Shown piece after piece: positions 8,049 through 17,880 of a stretch of DNA of 64,000 bases. The position numbers and the translations under genes are program-made. The notes under the pieces are model-generated. The model did no database searches, was not told the DNA's origin, and saw nothing but the letters and a program-made list of their open reading frames with translations. The DNA comes from Bacteriovorax sp. BAL6_X (lineage in GTDB: Bacteria; Bdellovibrionota; Bacteriovoracia; Bacteriovoracales; Bacteriovoracaceae), in NCBI RefSeq assembly GCF_000443995.1, contig NZ_AUMC01000008.1, positions 213,910-277,909 of the forward strand, written 5' to 3'. Position 1 is the first letter of the stretch, and each line of letters begins with the position of its first letter.

Positions 8049-11000
8049 TTAGTCATACTGATTTGGATCAAGTTCGATAACACAACGCAGACCAATTCTA
8101 CTGCTCGCCTCAGAATCTGGAAGAAACTCAAATGCATAGACACCGGCCCCAGAAAGACTTTCATAATCCCCACCACTAACCATATTTCCGTTTACTCCAT
8201 CAGTGTTGTTAAAGATTCTAAAGATCTCATCATCATGAAGTTGAGAGTTAGTTATTCCAGCTGTTGATCCGATTCTTAGCGTATAATCATTAATCACACT
8301 TCCAGGCATAGCATCTTCTGTGGCCTTGGCCGCATTAGAAATTGGAATACCAAAAACATAGTTAAAGTATCTAGCACTATAATCTGATACATTCTCAAAT
8401 AAGTGACTATCAAGCTCAAGATCACAAATATTGTCCCCATCAGAGTCATTACAAGGCCCAATATAAGAATCCATTATGTAATCCCCTGTCCCACCATAGA
8501 TATCGGCCTTAGTCGAAACGATTGAAGCAAATGAGTAGATATTAGAGTTGAAGCCATATACTGTATTTGAAATCTCAGCCACATTTCCTACAGCATCTTG
8601 TACACCAAAAGCTGATATACAGTCTTGTGTAAATACAGAACCTGTATGAAGAGAGCGAATTCCTGAAGAGTTTGTTCCTGGGATAGTATGAATATCTGAA
8701 GAACTTAAATTATCAATATCCATATATGATGATTCTAGACCACTTGCCCCTGATGCATTACATTTACTTGAAGAATTAAGTGCAAGTCCCCTTTCCACAA
8801 CTTCAATATTTGCATCAGAAGTAGCTCTTACATCCCAAGCACTATAAGCGATCTGCTCATCACGATCTGGAAGTTTATAAGTAGTCGCAGCACCATATCC
8901 GACAATAGTCGGAGATCCAGTAAGTGTAGTACATGCGTTAGCTGCATTTGCATTTGTAATATTTGTTAAAGGTGGTAAGAAAGATTGAAATGCTACTGCA
9001 GAATCTAAAGTATGAGTTGCAAAGTTTTGCCATACCCCATTTTTTACATAGCAAGTACCTGTTGATCTTTCATAGAAAATAGACCCGTCTGGCCCATCAT
9101 ATGCACCTAAGTTCTGAGCAATACATTGGCCATCTGTCGTATCACAACTTGTCTTAGAGTACGGGCATCCCATTTCAAAACGAGGAACAAGTAAGTCCTT
9201 TCCAAAGTCATAAATTGAACCAATTGTACCAAGAGCTGAAGCAGTGTCACCAAAGCCTTTATATTCACAAACATAATTACTATCAATAAATGAATCTGAA
9301 TGCATCATCTCACAAGCTTTCTTATTAACCATCCAACGATGGACGAATGCAAAGTTTTCTTGTGGAGCAACTACTGTTAATTTTGCAACATTATTATTTG
9401 TTGTAATCTCAAGTGATTCATTGTCACCAAGCTGATTCGTAAAATTTAAAACAGGTCTTACTTCATAGACATAAGTGTGATTTGGAACAGGTGCTAAACG
9501 TGAGTTCTCACCGTTATCAATATAAGTATTAGAAGAAGTAATTAGATCTCTATTTAAAGGATTACTATAGTTGAATGTATGTAGAGGCCCTGCTTTCTTA
9601 CGATAAATATTATAACCTTGAATTGCACCAGACGTACCAACAGTGAAGTCTTCCCACTCAACACTTACACTTGAGGTCCCATGATATGGAATCCAATTTG
9701 TCCCGTCAGAATAAAAACAATCTTCATCCGTAGTTGCACGGTAGCCTGTATTAAATAAGAATTTTCCGTCGTTATCGCTTGCAAGTAATGTCTCTGTTTG
9801 TGAGTTAAAGACAACGCTAACAGATGAAGCATCACTTGAATCATATGTAACATCTCCAATACAGCTTGCACTATTAAGATCATCACATGTCGTAGTTGTA
9901 TCTTCTAGCAGGCCATTAGACGTATAATCGCGATTTACTTCTGAAATATTACAGGCAACAGATTTACTAATTAAAACCCAATCATTTGAAGTCGTTCCTG
10001 TTGAGTAGTAACACTGATTGGCCGCCGTACGATATATAGCACCAGCTGAGTCAGGTACGACATTACTAGTTGCGGGCGAAACCGTTCCGTAACACTCTTT
10101 TCCACCATCGCACTTTGTTAGTGAATGAGAACATGTAAAGCTAGATTCAACTCGAATACCAAAGTGATCAACTTTAGTTCCTAGAGCTTTAACATCGGCC
10201 CAACCGTGATGAGCAACCGTTTGAGGCTCAACTCTAACTTTAAACGAAACAGATGTTCTTGGTGAACCTGTACCATTATCGACAAGATCAAATGAAATTG
10301 TCGTTTCCCCATATTGTGACGCCGTTGGGATCATTTTAATTCTTAATACTTCATTAATTGAAATTCCATTATCAATTACTCCACTGGCCATAGCGCCTGT
10401 TACTACTGCAAGATCCCCTGCTTCACTATATTCACCATCAAGGTCAGTATCCTTTAAGAATTGAATATTCATTGGTTGTATAAGTACATTATTAGTTGAA
10501 ACAATATTTTCAATCGTTACCGTTTGAGAAGCTTCATTAATGCTACCACCTTCACTAATAATAACATTATCAATAATAATATCTTCTTTTTCACCTACAA
10601 TAACATCACTCATAAAGCTCGCATTTTGAACCCCATTATTTGAAGCAACTGCCCAGTCATCTGTGTCAACTGATTCATAACAAAGCCCATTAGTACGATC
10701 AAAGTAAACAACAGGATTATCACTTACGTGAGAAGTAGGATTGAAGCTAGGTGCCCCATGACCAATACAATTATTTACACCACATTCAGTACGACCTGCG
10801 CGGCGATCATAAACAGAGTAATTACAAATTACAGGAGCATCAGAAGTTTCTTGAACAATAACATCAAGACTTTGTACAACTGACTCCGCACTACTTGAAT
10901 CCCTAACAACAAATTGGAAGTCATCAGGTGTTCCTATTGTATTAGCACTATTACCGTTTAATGTTTCATATAAACATGTGATAGAACCACCTGAAGAAAT

Positions 11001-12668
11001 CGCACAATCTTTAATTGTTCCCTCAGTGCCAGCAAGAGAGCCTTGTCCTGCCATCGTGTTGATACGGTTTCCACTTCCATCAATAAAGTAAACCGTAAGA
11101 GATGACATTGTATTATCGACATCAGAAACACTTCCAAGAGTAATTGTTTCACTTACACTATTCCAGTCTGAAGACTCATTCATAGTGTGAGTAAATGGGC
11201 CACCTGCCACAACAGGTGGATCATTCTTAGCGTTGATGACCACATTGATATAACCAGTTGTATGAAAGTCGGCCATACTCGTTAAAGGTAGCGGTGAATC
11301 TGAAATTTGATACTCAACAGTAAAGACACCATTTGCATCTCCATCAAAAAAGAGATTACAAAAAGTAGCATCATCCACACTATTAGCGTGGAATGTATCA
11401 CCAGGAGCTCCTGTACAAGAGCCTTGAATATCTGGATAGCTTGTTAAGTTTTTAAATTTATAACGTAGATCAGAACTTGGAAATCCCATGTAAGAATCAT
11501 CTGATGCTGTTGGAAAATAAAGCCCTACTGCAGTTTGGGCCCCAGGCGTCCCTGTACTATCTTCGTCTACAGTTACTGTAATAATATTTGCAGCAACTGG
11601 CTCATCATCAACTTCAGTCACACGAACTGAAGCAACTCCAGTATTTGAATACTGGCCATTTGCATAAATTTGGTACTCAACCATATCTTCTATCGCCGCA
11701 TTAAAGTAATCTGTACTAGTTGTAAACGCTAACGTACACTTACCTAGTGAGCAATTACATGAGATATCTGAGTTTTGTACACTTGCATGTACCGAGCTAG
11801 CAACACAATAAGTTGCAAAGTCACCATCATAATCAAAGTAGCCAGAGACAGGGACTTCATTGACTTCACTATCGAATTCAAAAGTAATTAGAGAATCTTC
11901 ACTTACAGTTGTGCTTCTTGTCGCCGCAACACTTGGAGCTTGATCAATATTTGTCACATCAACATATAATCTTGAAACAGCGCTATCACCATCATCATCA
12001 CTAATATAAAAATCAATATGTGAAGATCCATTAAAATGACGAGAAGGTTCAATATTCATCGAACAAGTACCGCTAATACATTCGCAAGTTGCACCTAACA
12101 TTTTAATCCCAGGTGTCGGACTCTCCGTCGTATTCGGACCTGTAATCGTAGCAACGATGATTGGATTAATTGTTGCACTAGAGTTTATTGCATTAATAAT
12201 TTGCAACGAAGTTGAAAAGCCTGCATCAATTTGAACAGTAATTGTATTTGTTGTTATTGAGACTACTTCGGCCCCAGCAGAAACTGTTGGGTTATCTACT
12301 AACTCTAGATAAAGCTCTGAGAAGTTCATTGCATTTTGCCAAGTGTTTACCTTTTCAAACGTCATTGAGCCAATCGTTATTGTTTGGTTTAGACCTGTTG
12401 AGCTATCAACAATTGTGCATGAAGTAGGTATTCCTCCATTTTGATCTGTAAAAGAAATTGGAAAACTTGTCATGGCATCATCTTCAAGCATAGAAACTGA
12501 AGTTGTTGTAATAACCGGTGCCTTTGGAGAAACATCAAGAATACAGCTTCTAGTGATTTCATCAAAGTAGTGCCCATCATCACAGCTTGCCTGCTTTAAA
12601 GAATTCATCTGCGGTGTACAGCCGATAAAAGCACTTAAAAATATTGAAATTAATAGTATACGATTCAT
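8049..12668 (-). CDS. Giant surface lipoprotein with Ig/cadherin-like repeats and FGE-like C-terminus
   Basis: 1539 aa from the ATG at 12668, which has a GGAAAGG ribosome binding site; the longer reading to a TTG at 12689 is less likely. The start MNRILLISIFLSAFIGC is a lipoprotein signal with lipidated Cys17. After a Cys-rich linker come several acidic repeats of cadherin/VCBS type, recognised by strings such as LEDDAMTSFPISF, SEDSLITFEF and VDEDSTGTPGAQT, then a fibronectin III-like unit (SVEWEDFTVG...IQGYNIYRKK), and a C-terminal part with DAVGNVAEISN, which resembles the DMxGNVxEW motif of formylglycine-generating-enzyme/sulfatase-modifying domains. Many paired Cys suggest disulfides. Adhesion or prey contact is plausible; no enzyme activity can be claimed. 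Confidence 0.85.
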   Translation of the reverse strand: MNRILLISIFLSAFIGCTPQMNSLKQASCDDGHYFDEITRSCILDVSPKAPVITTTSVSMLEDDAMTSFPISFTDQNGGIPTSCTIVDSSTGLNQTITIGSMTFEKVNTWQNAMNFSELYLELVDNPTVSAGAEVVSITTNTITVQIDAGFSTSLQIINAINSSATINPIIVATITGPNTTESPTPGIKMLGATCECISGTCSMNIEPSRHFNGSSHIDFYISDDDGDSAVSRLYVDVTNIDQAPSVAATRSTTVSEDSLITFEFDSEVNEVPVSGYFDYDGDFATYCVASSVHASVQNSDISCNCSLGKCTLAFTTSTDYFNAAIEDMVEYQIYANGQYSNTGVASVRVTEVDDEPVAANIITVTVDEDSTGTPGAQTAVGLYFPTASDDSYMGFPSSDLRYKFKNLTSYPDIQGSCTGAPGDTFHANSVDDATFCNLFFDGDANGVFTVEYQISDSPLPLTSMADFHTTGYINVVINAKNDPPVVAGGPFTHTMNESSDWNSVSETITLGSVSDVDNTMSSLTVYFIDGSGNRINTMAGQGSLAGTEGTIKDCAISSGGSITCLYETLNGNSANTIGTPDDFQFVVRDSSSAESVVQSLDVIVQETSDAPVICNYSVYDRRAGRTECGVNNCIGHGAPSFNPTSHVSDNPVVYFDRTNGLCYESVDTDDWAVASNNGVQNASFMSDVIVGEKEDIIIDNVIISEGGSINEASQTVTIENIVSTNNVLIQPMNIQFLKDTDLDGEYSEAGDLAVVTGAMASGVIDNGISINEVLRIKMIPTASQYGETTISFDLVDNGTGSPRTSVSFKVRVEPQTVAHHGWADVKALGTKVDHFGIRVESSFTCSHSLTKCDGGKECYGTVSPATSNVVPDSAGAIYRTAANQCYYSTGTTSNDWVLISKSVACNISEVNRDYTSNGLLEDTTTTCDDLNSASCIGDVTYDSSDASSVSVVFNSQTETLLASDNDGKFLFNTGYRATTDEDCFYSDGTNWIPYHGTSSVSVEWEDFTVGTSGAIQGYNIYRKKAGPLHTFNYSNPLNRDLITSSNTYIDNGENSRLAPVPNHTYVYEVRPVLNFTNQLGDNESLEITTNNNVAKLTVVAPQENFAFVHRWMVNKKACEMMHSDSFIDSNYVCEYKGFGDTASALGTIGSIYDFGKDLLVPRFEMGCPYSKTSCDTTDGQCIAQNLGAYDGPDGSIFYERSTGTCYVKNGVWQNFATHTLDSAVAFQSFLPPLTNITNANAANACTTLTGSPTIVGYGAATTYKLPDRDEQIAYSAWDVRATSDANIEVVERGLALNSSSKCNASGASGLESSYMDIDNLSSSDIHTIPGTNSSGIRSLHTGSVFTQDCISAFGVQDAVGNVAEISNTVYGFNSNIYSFASIVSTKADIYGGTGDYIMDSYIGPCNDSDGDNICDLELDSHLFENVSDYSARYFNYVFGIPISNAAKATEDAMPGSVINDYTLRIGSTAGITNSQLHDDEIFRIFNNTDGVNGNMVSGGDYESLSGAGVYAFEFLPDSEASSRIGLRCVIELDPNQYD

Positions 12669-12858
12669 TACCTTTCCCAAGTATCCCAATAACTTATCGC
12701 CAAAATATTCCTTAACTTTAAATAAACACGAATAAACACTTACGTTATTTCAGCATTATAAAATATTGCTCTTCTTGCCTCTAGAAAGATGTGATATTGA
12801 GGACTTAGGAATAGGACGGCCAGCTAAAGCGCCTATAATAGCTGACAAACGCAATCAC

Positions 12859-15723
12859 CTACTGACAGAACTTAAAACTTTGATTTAGTGAGCAAAGAGC
12901 TTCTCTCATTTCTTCATTCTCTTCTTTAAGCTTACTATTCTCTTCTTTTAGAGAAGCTATCTCACGTGTATTTTGAGCTACCTGAGATTCAACCCCCTCA
13001 CTCATAAGTTTGAACATCGCCAAATTGCCATCGAGTTCTTTTACCGCTTCAATAAGTGGTGATACAAGTACAGCATAATCAACAGATAACCAACCATCAG
13101 CATTTTCAATAACGGCCGTTGGAAATTGTGCCTGCACATCTTGAGCAATCACACCAATCGAGTGCATCCCAGGAGATAGAGACTTCTCATTCCAGTTAAA
13201 CTCAACACCTTTAAGGGCCTTTATTTTATCAAGGGCATGATCGATTTCTGTCACATTGTCTTTGAGTCTTTCATCTGAAGTACAATTCGTTGCACCAGCT
13301 CCACCTCCAAGAGTACAGTCTGTTGATCCTTGAACTCTTAGATTCCCTACGACATGAAGTTGCTCAGAAGGAGTTGTTGTACCGACACCTACACGCCCAG
13401 CGGCAGTTACAGTCATGCGGTCTGTATTTGCGGTAGATATTGTCACAGGTAGGTTTGAGCCGACTGCTCCCGCCGTATTTAAATTCCCAAGCTTGATACC
13501 GGCCCCATTATCAACCAATACTTCAAAGTTATTTAACGTCCCACCTTTAAACACAACATTATCAATTCCACCTTGAGATATAATTTTCTGTGCAGAAGTC
13601 ACTTGTCCAAAAAATGCAGAGCTTGTAGTTGCATCCCCTGCAATGTTATTAACAGAGATATTACCAAAATCAACATCACCTGTTACAGTAATGTCACTAT
13701 CAAAAGTAGCATTCCCCGTAACTTGTAGAGTTCCATCTACAACGGCCGCACCAGTTGTATTGAATGCGCCAGTATTTGTAAGTCCGCCTGTTGAAGTAAT
13801 CCCATTGCCTTGAATTGTCCCAGTCGCCGTCAGATTTGTAGTTGAAAGGTTTCCTGAGTGTGAAAGAGTCCCTGAAACAATTGTATTACTAAATTGTGAA
13901 ATGCCTGTAACGTTTAGGTTACCGGCCAATTGAGTACTACCTCCAACAACCATTTGATAACCAGAGGTATCAGAAACAGCAGTACTTCCTACAAGTAGCC
14001 TTCCATTATTAGTAAGTCTCATATTTTCTTGCTGTGTATTCGTTGTATTTGCAGTCGTATAAAAGTTCAGCTCTGTTCCAAGATTTGTTGCACTAAAATT
14101 TTCAGTCGCAGTCGAACGAATACTAGCAGTATTTACTATTCCACTACCAGTATCTCCACCAAAGTTTAAGAGACCTAGAATATCATTTGCAGTCGTCATT
14201 GAAGGTGCAGTAATAAGACCTTGTGAACTTGCGAGATTGATTGACGACTGATTGCCACCATATGAATAAAATTGTCCACTTGCATCTCCAGAATCACTAC
14301 GTACATCAATTTGAGCAGTAGCATTGAATGTACCGAGATTAGATGTGTGTCCAAAAGATAAATTTCCATTTGCATCGTATAGAGCAAAGTCAGAAGATTC
14401 TGATTGGAAGGCGATATCACCAGGGCCGGAGCTACCAGCTGTAATTGTTGTTGTTCCACTATTTGTCATATTAACAGCATTAATATTGGTTATCCCCGAT
14501 CCATCTCCAACAAAGTTGGCCGCTGTTACAGTTGAGGAAATATTTAAATTACCATTGACTCCCGAATTTCCATAAACATAGAAAAGATAGAGAGGATCTG
14601 GAGTACCACCAATTGATGTGCGCCCTGCTGAATCAATGAAAAACTCTGCAGAATTCCAAAAGCTAGAAGTTAAGCTATCACCATCTCCATCAACATCGAT
14701 AAAGAAGTAATTCATTCCACCAATATTTGTGTTACTACCATAAACACCCATCGTAGCGTTGTGTTCTTGTCTTAAACCAAAAGATAGTGCTCTTGCCCAA
14801 CTAGAGCCAAGCCCTGTACCAACATTTCCACCCACGTGTAAAAGAATACTTTCTTCCGCAGTTGTAGGCCCTGCAATATTTCCACTCACAGTTAACTTAG
14901 ATGGCCCTTCATATGGATCATCAGAGATTGTTACCTTTCCACCTGAACCACTACGTCTAATATGTGAACCACTTATATCCCAAGGTCCAGCGTAACTCCC
15001 GTTACTTAATTGAAGGTCCCACTTATTCGTTGATTCATTAAAACGAATAATATCACCCGCTGTGAAAGTTTCAATATTACCATCACCATTTAAATCACCA
15101 GCAACTGGAGCAGCATCGTTAACAACATAGAAGTCCCCATTATTGACTCCGGCAACTGAAGGAGCTGTGACTCCTCCTGTATCAAGAATGAGACGTCCTA
15201 AATAGTTAGACCCACCTAGATAGTCAACAGCAACCCATGAAGCTCCGTTATACTGCAAAACTTGGCCAGCACTTGATGCCCCCAGAGAGCTTAACTTTGA
15301 ATTCGTTATTGCGCCGTCTTGAATTTTACTTGTTGAGATTGAACTATTTTGAACATCAAAACTAACAGAAGTTACAGTTTGTCCGAATGCATCTGTTACA
15401 ATAAGGTCATAGATAAAGCCACCAACGATTTTTAAACCATTAGGAACCCCTAACCTAACCATATTTGCTGACTTTGATAAGATATTTAAATTGATAACCT
15501 GGGGCCCATTCTTTGTTTTGACTGCACTAATCGTTGATAGATTTGTCCCATTGAGAATCAATTGGTTTGAAGAAACTTCAATAAGTGTAATCTGATGCCT
15601 CTTCGTAAGATCAGAAGTATCTGACGAGTTAGCATTATCACGGCCTGTATTACTAACAGGTTTACACGCGATAAAAAGTACAACTAAGAGAATGTAAAAA
15701 GTATCTTTAAGTTTCATATCCAT
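12859..15723 (-). CDS. Lipoprotein fibre with C-terminal S74 self-cleaving chaperone domain
   Basis: 954 aa. MDMKLKDTFYILLVVLFIAC gives a lipoprotein signal with Cys20. The middle (about 90-790) is Gly/Ser/Thr/Asn-rich with repeated short beta units (NLNVTG, TLQVTGN, ITVTGDVDFGN, GRVGVGTTTPSEQLHVVGN), as in trimeric phage tail fibres. The C-terminus is an intramolecular chaperone of peptidase family S74: TSDERLKDN with Ser816 and Lys821 at the 5-residue spacing of the catalytic pair, then GVIAQDVQAQFP, DYAVLVSPLIEAVKEL and a terminal coiled coil (about 905-945). The family folds a homotrimer, then cleaves itself off before the Ser. Comparable fibre proteins in Bdellovibrio are used for prey recognition. 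A lipid anchor plus phage-type chaperone, without phage neighbours, points to a domesticated surface fibre. Confidence 0.92.
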   Translation of the reverse strand: MDMKLKDTFYILLVVLFIACKPVSNTGRDNANSSDTSDLTKRHQITLIEVSSNQLILNGTNLSTISAVKTKNGPQVINLNILSKSANMVRLGVPNGLKIVGGFIYDLIVTDAFGQTVTSVSFDVQNSSISTSKIQDGAITNSKLSSLGASSAGQVLQYNGASWVAVDYLGGSNYLGRLILDTGGVTAPSVAGVNNGDFYVVNDAAPVAGDLNGDGNIETFTAGDIIRFNESTNKWDLQLSNGSYAGPWDISGSHIRRSGSGGKVTISDDPYEGPSKLTVSGNIAGPTTAEESILLHVGGNVGTGLGSSWARALSFGLRQEHNATMGVYGSNTNIGGMNYFFIDVDGDGDSLTSSFWNSAEFFIDSAGRTSIGGTPDPLYLFYVYGNSGVNGNLNISSTVTAANFVGDGSGITNINAVNMTNSGTTTITAGSSGPGDIAFQSESSDFALYDANGNLSFGHTSNLGTFNATAQIDVRSDSGDASGQFYSYGGNQSSINLASSQGLITAPSMTTANDILGLLNFGGDTGSGIVNTASIRSTATENFSATNLGTELNFYTTANTTNTQQENMRLTNNGRLLVGSTAVSDTSGYQMVVGGSTQLAGNLNVTGISQFSNTIVSGTLSHSGNLSTTNLTATGTIQGNGITSTGGLTNTGAFNTTGAAVVDGTLQVTGNATFDSDITVTGDVDFGNISVNNIAGDATTSSAFFGQVTSAQKIISQGGIDNVVFKGGTLNNFEVLVDNGAGIKLGNLNTAGAVGSNLPVTISTANTDRMTVTAAGRVGVGTTTPSEQLHVVGNLRVQGSTDCTLGGGAGATNCTSDERLKDNVTEIDHALDKIKALKGVEFNWNEKSLSPGMHSIGVIAQDVQAQFPTAVIENADGWLSVDYAVLVSPLIEAVKELDGNLAMFKLMSEGVESQVAQNTREIASLKEENSKLKEENEEMREALCSLNQSFKFCQ

Positions 15724-15822
15724 AAATCCCTAATTTCATATCGGAGATTAATAAATAAAGTTAAACTATTAATATTACTATACCAAACCCCTTGGTTATC
15801 AAGAGCAAATAAGGAGTATTTG

Positions 15823-15849
15823 CCAATGATTTCTTTAACTTGTCATTGG
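15823..15849. promoter_or_regulatory. Inverted repeat in a divergent promoter region
   Basis: CCAATGA (15823-15829) and TCATTGG (15843-15849) are perfect inverted arms with a 13-base spacer. They lie just upstream of a TATAAA box (15851-15856) and the ATG at 15865, and about 100 bases upstream of the leftward fibre gene. A second dyad, ACCAA-N5-TTGGT at 15782-15796, lies between a leftward TTGATA and AGTAAT pair that could be the fibre promoter. Both look like operator sites for a regulator, but no regulator is identified. Confidence 0.4.
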
Positions 15850-15864
15850 TTATAAAATACTTGT

Positions 15865-16818
15865 ATGAATAGCTTTCGAAGATTTTTGCAAACTCTACTA
15901 GTCACTATGGCATTTCTGACAGTGGCCGATCACGCCATTGCTGAAAAATACGATCTCAACACAAACTTAATTGTCATTCAAAATATTGCCAATGACGGGA
16001 TGTCTTTTGTTATTCGTAAAGGAAGAGTAGATAATATTGTTAAAGGCCAAGTGTCGCTATTCTCTTCGAAGGAAATCTCTTTTACAGCTCGTGCCATCTC
16101 TATAACAAAAGAGTACTCACAGTGGATTGTTACAGACAATAATATCAGAGTACCGTTTGAGAAAGGACAAATTGTTACTGTTAACTATTCTCCGGAAAGA
16201 GTTTGGTTAGAGATTCCAAAGATTCTTGGTGATGAGAATTACAGAAAAATGCTTGCAGAAGAAGAGATGTCTCTTAAAGAAAAGCAATTTCAGCGCTACG
16301 ATAATCGATTTGAATTCTTCTATGGCAAAAATCAAGGGCTGAGCGAATCAACAAGTTCTAGTACTAATAATGATGGCACGAGAACTGGGGATACATTCCA
16401 ATTCAATTACGCTATTCCTATTAACCAAACATTCCAAACAACAATTGGCTTTCGCTATGACCTTGACCTACTCACTCTTCTCAACCCAAATGTTGAACAA
16501 GAAACAAAGAGAATGTTGGGAACGGCGGCCCTAAAAATATCATTCGATAATAACTGGAGCTACCGTTTTAGCTACTTTGTTTCCCTTGGAGTCGGTTTTG
16601 GTCGTTCTGAAACGAGTATCCAAGATACCGTAAGAGTAGGAAGTGCAATGCTTCTTCCATCTGTAAGTTTAGGACTTGAATACAAAGTTTCAACCTCCCA
16701 GTCACTTATCTTTAAAGCTAATTTTGATGCTATCCAATCAGATGAAGAATTTGCTGATGGCTTTCAGCAATCTACTGATCAAACAATGTTTGGGCTATCT
16801 GTTGGTTACGCCTTTTAA
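15865..16818 (+). CDS. Secreted envelope protein, probably a beta-barrel
   Basis: 317 aa. A signal peptide (MNSFRRFLQTLLVTMAFLTV, cleavage after AIA near residue 26) is followed by a small N-terminal domain (about 27-110, with repeated short strands), a helical linker (about 115-145), and a C-terminal part of alternating hydrophobic/aromatic strands ending in ...MFGLSVGYAF. The terminal Phe and alternating pattern fit an outer-membrane beta-barrel. I do not recognise a specific family. It is divergent from the fibre lipoprotein gene and may share its control region. Confidence 0.75.
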   Translation: MNSFRRFLQTLLVTMAFLTVADHAIAEKYDLNTNLIVIQNIANDGMSFVIRKGRVDNIVKGQVSLFSSKEISFTARAISITKEYSQWIVTDNNIRVPFEKGQIVTVNYSPERVWLEIPKILGDENYRKMLAEEEMSLKEKQFQRYDNRFEFFYGKNQGLSESTSSSTNNDGTRTGDTFQFNYAIPINQTFQTTIGFRYDLDLLTLLNPNVEQETKRMLGTAALKISFDNNWSYRFSYFVSLGVGFGRSETSIQDTVRVGSAMLLPSVSLGLEYKVSTSQSLIFKANFDAIQSDEEFADGFQQSTDQTMFGLSVGYAF

Positions 16819-16967
16819 GTATCACCTTCACCATCGTGAGGAATTGAAGGCTTAATCAAAATCCTAATAATATAACTAAAGAACGATTCTTTCTCTCTTT
16901 TATGCTTAAAGAAAGAAGCTTCAGAAACAGGTTGTAATAATAAGGCAATCAGTAGAATTACTTTCAT
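16815..16967 (-). CDS. Small secreted peptide, 50 aa
   Basis: ATG at 16965-16967 with a strong AGGGGG ribosome binding site 5 bases upstream reads a typical signal peptide, MKVILLIALLLQPVSEA, followed by a basic then hydrophobic segment (SFFKHKREKESFFSYIIRILIKP) and an acidic tail, stopping at 16815. The stop overlaps the stop of the convergent envelope-protein gene by a few bases. The mature part would be about 33 residues and amphipathic. No family is recognised. The ribosome binding site and the intact signal peptide make it more than a chance frame. Confidence 0.5.
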   Translation of the reverse strand: MKVILLIALLLQPVSEASFFKHKREKESFFSYIIRILIKPSIPHDGEGDT

Positions 16968-17033
16968 CTATCCCCCTAATTAGAAACAATAATGAAAGGA
17001 AAACATACAGATAATTAAATGTCACTTGATGGG

Positions 17034-17076
17034 ACAAAAAAATAGGCCTTCATTAAGTAATCTTAAGAAGGCCTAT
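17034..17076 (-). terminator. Rho-independent terminator after the FKBP gene
   Basis: ATAGGCCTTC (17042-17051) pairs perfectly with GAAGGCCTAT (17067-17076), with a further inner TTAAG/CTTAA stem. On the leftward strand the stem is followed by a run of seven T residues (17035-17041). It ends the transcript of the peptidyl-prolyl isomerase gene. Confidence 0.85.
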
Positions 17077-17103
17077 CTATAATTTAATAAATTCGTTTTG
17101 GAA

Positions 17104-17790
17104 TTATTTCTTTGCTGCAGGTAGAACTTCGATTAGTTCAACTTCAAAAGTAAGCGTTGCGCCACCTGGAATTGATGGAGGAGCTCCTTGATCACCATAG
17201 GCAAGCTCAGATGGAATAACTAGTTTAATTTTTCCACCTTCACCAATTAGTTGCATCCCTTCTGTCCAACCTTTAATTACTCTATTAAGTGGGAACTCGA
17301 TTGGCTTATTTCTCTTATAAGATGAATCAAATTCTGTTCCATCTCTTAAAGTACCTTTATAATGAACTTTTACTGTATCAGTTTCAGCTGGCTTCTTAGC
17401 AGAACCCGCTTCAATGATCTTATAAGCTAGGCCAGACTCAGTTTTCTTCGCACCTTCTTTAGCTACGAAATCAGCAAGAAATTTTGCACCAGCATCTTTT
17501 TCAGTCTTAGATACTTCACTCATTCTTTGATTTACGATATCTCTAAATTTGAATGCAAATTGTCTTGTATCAATATCAGTTGCATCCTTAGTCATACCGT
17601 CACGAACACCCTGAATTAGGTTATTCATTTCTCTTTCAGTAAGTTTAAAGTCTTTAAACCTTTTTCCGTAAACATGCCCAACTGAATAAAATATCTTATC
17701 ATTTTCAGTCTCAGGCTTTACTTCAGCTTTCTTACCGCATGAAACAAATAGTAATGGCGCAATTGCCATTGTTGCTAGTAGTTTCTTCAT
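17104..17790 (-). CDS. FKBP-type peptidyl-prolyl cis-trans isomerase, lipoprotein
   Basis: 228 aa. [18 protein letters not shown] is a lipoprotein signal with Cys18. Residues about 30-115 form the helical N-terminal dimerisation domain of FkpA/Mip-type proteins ([15 protein letters not shown]...), and residues about 120-225 the FKBP domain, with [33 protein letters not shown] and [30 protein letters not shown]. It catalyses prolyl isomerisation and acts as a folding chaperone in the periplasm or on the cell surface. FkpA or Mip would be fair names, but the lipid anchor makes Mip-like the better match. It ends at a strong terminator and is probably monocistronic. Confidence 0.95.
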   Translation of the reverse strand: MKKLLATMAIAPLLFVSCGKKAEVKPETENDKIFYSVGHVYGKRFKDFKLTEREMNNLIQGVRDGMTKDATDIDTRQFAFKFRDIVNQRMSEVSKTEKDAGAKFLADFVAKEGAKKTESGLAYKIIEAGSAKKPAETDTVKVHYKGTLRDGTEFDSSYKRNKPIEFPLNRVIKGWTEGMQLIGEGGKIKLVIPSELAYGDQGAPPSIPGGATLTFEVELIEVLPAAKK

Positions 17791-17880
17791 TTAACATCCT
17801 TTGTCTAAATTTATTGAAGTCTAGTTACAAATTAATATTTATCTTAATAGATTAAAGTGGTTTAGTCTGCTTTTCAAGCC

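Noticed and set aside
12669..12689. TTG start for the large lipoprotein
   Set aside because: The ATG at 12668 has the ribosome binding site and a normal lipoprotein signal length.
12859..15723. Prophage remnant suggested by the S74 tail-fibre chaperone
   Set aside because: The protein has a lipoprotein signal and there are no capsid, tail, integrase or lysis genes nearby.
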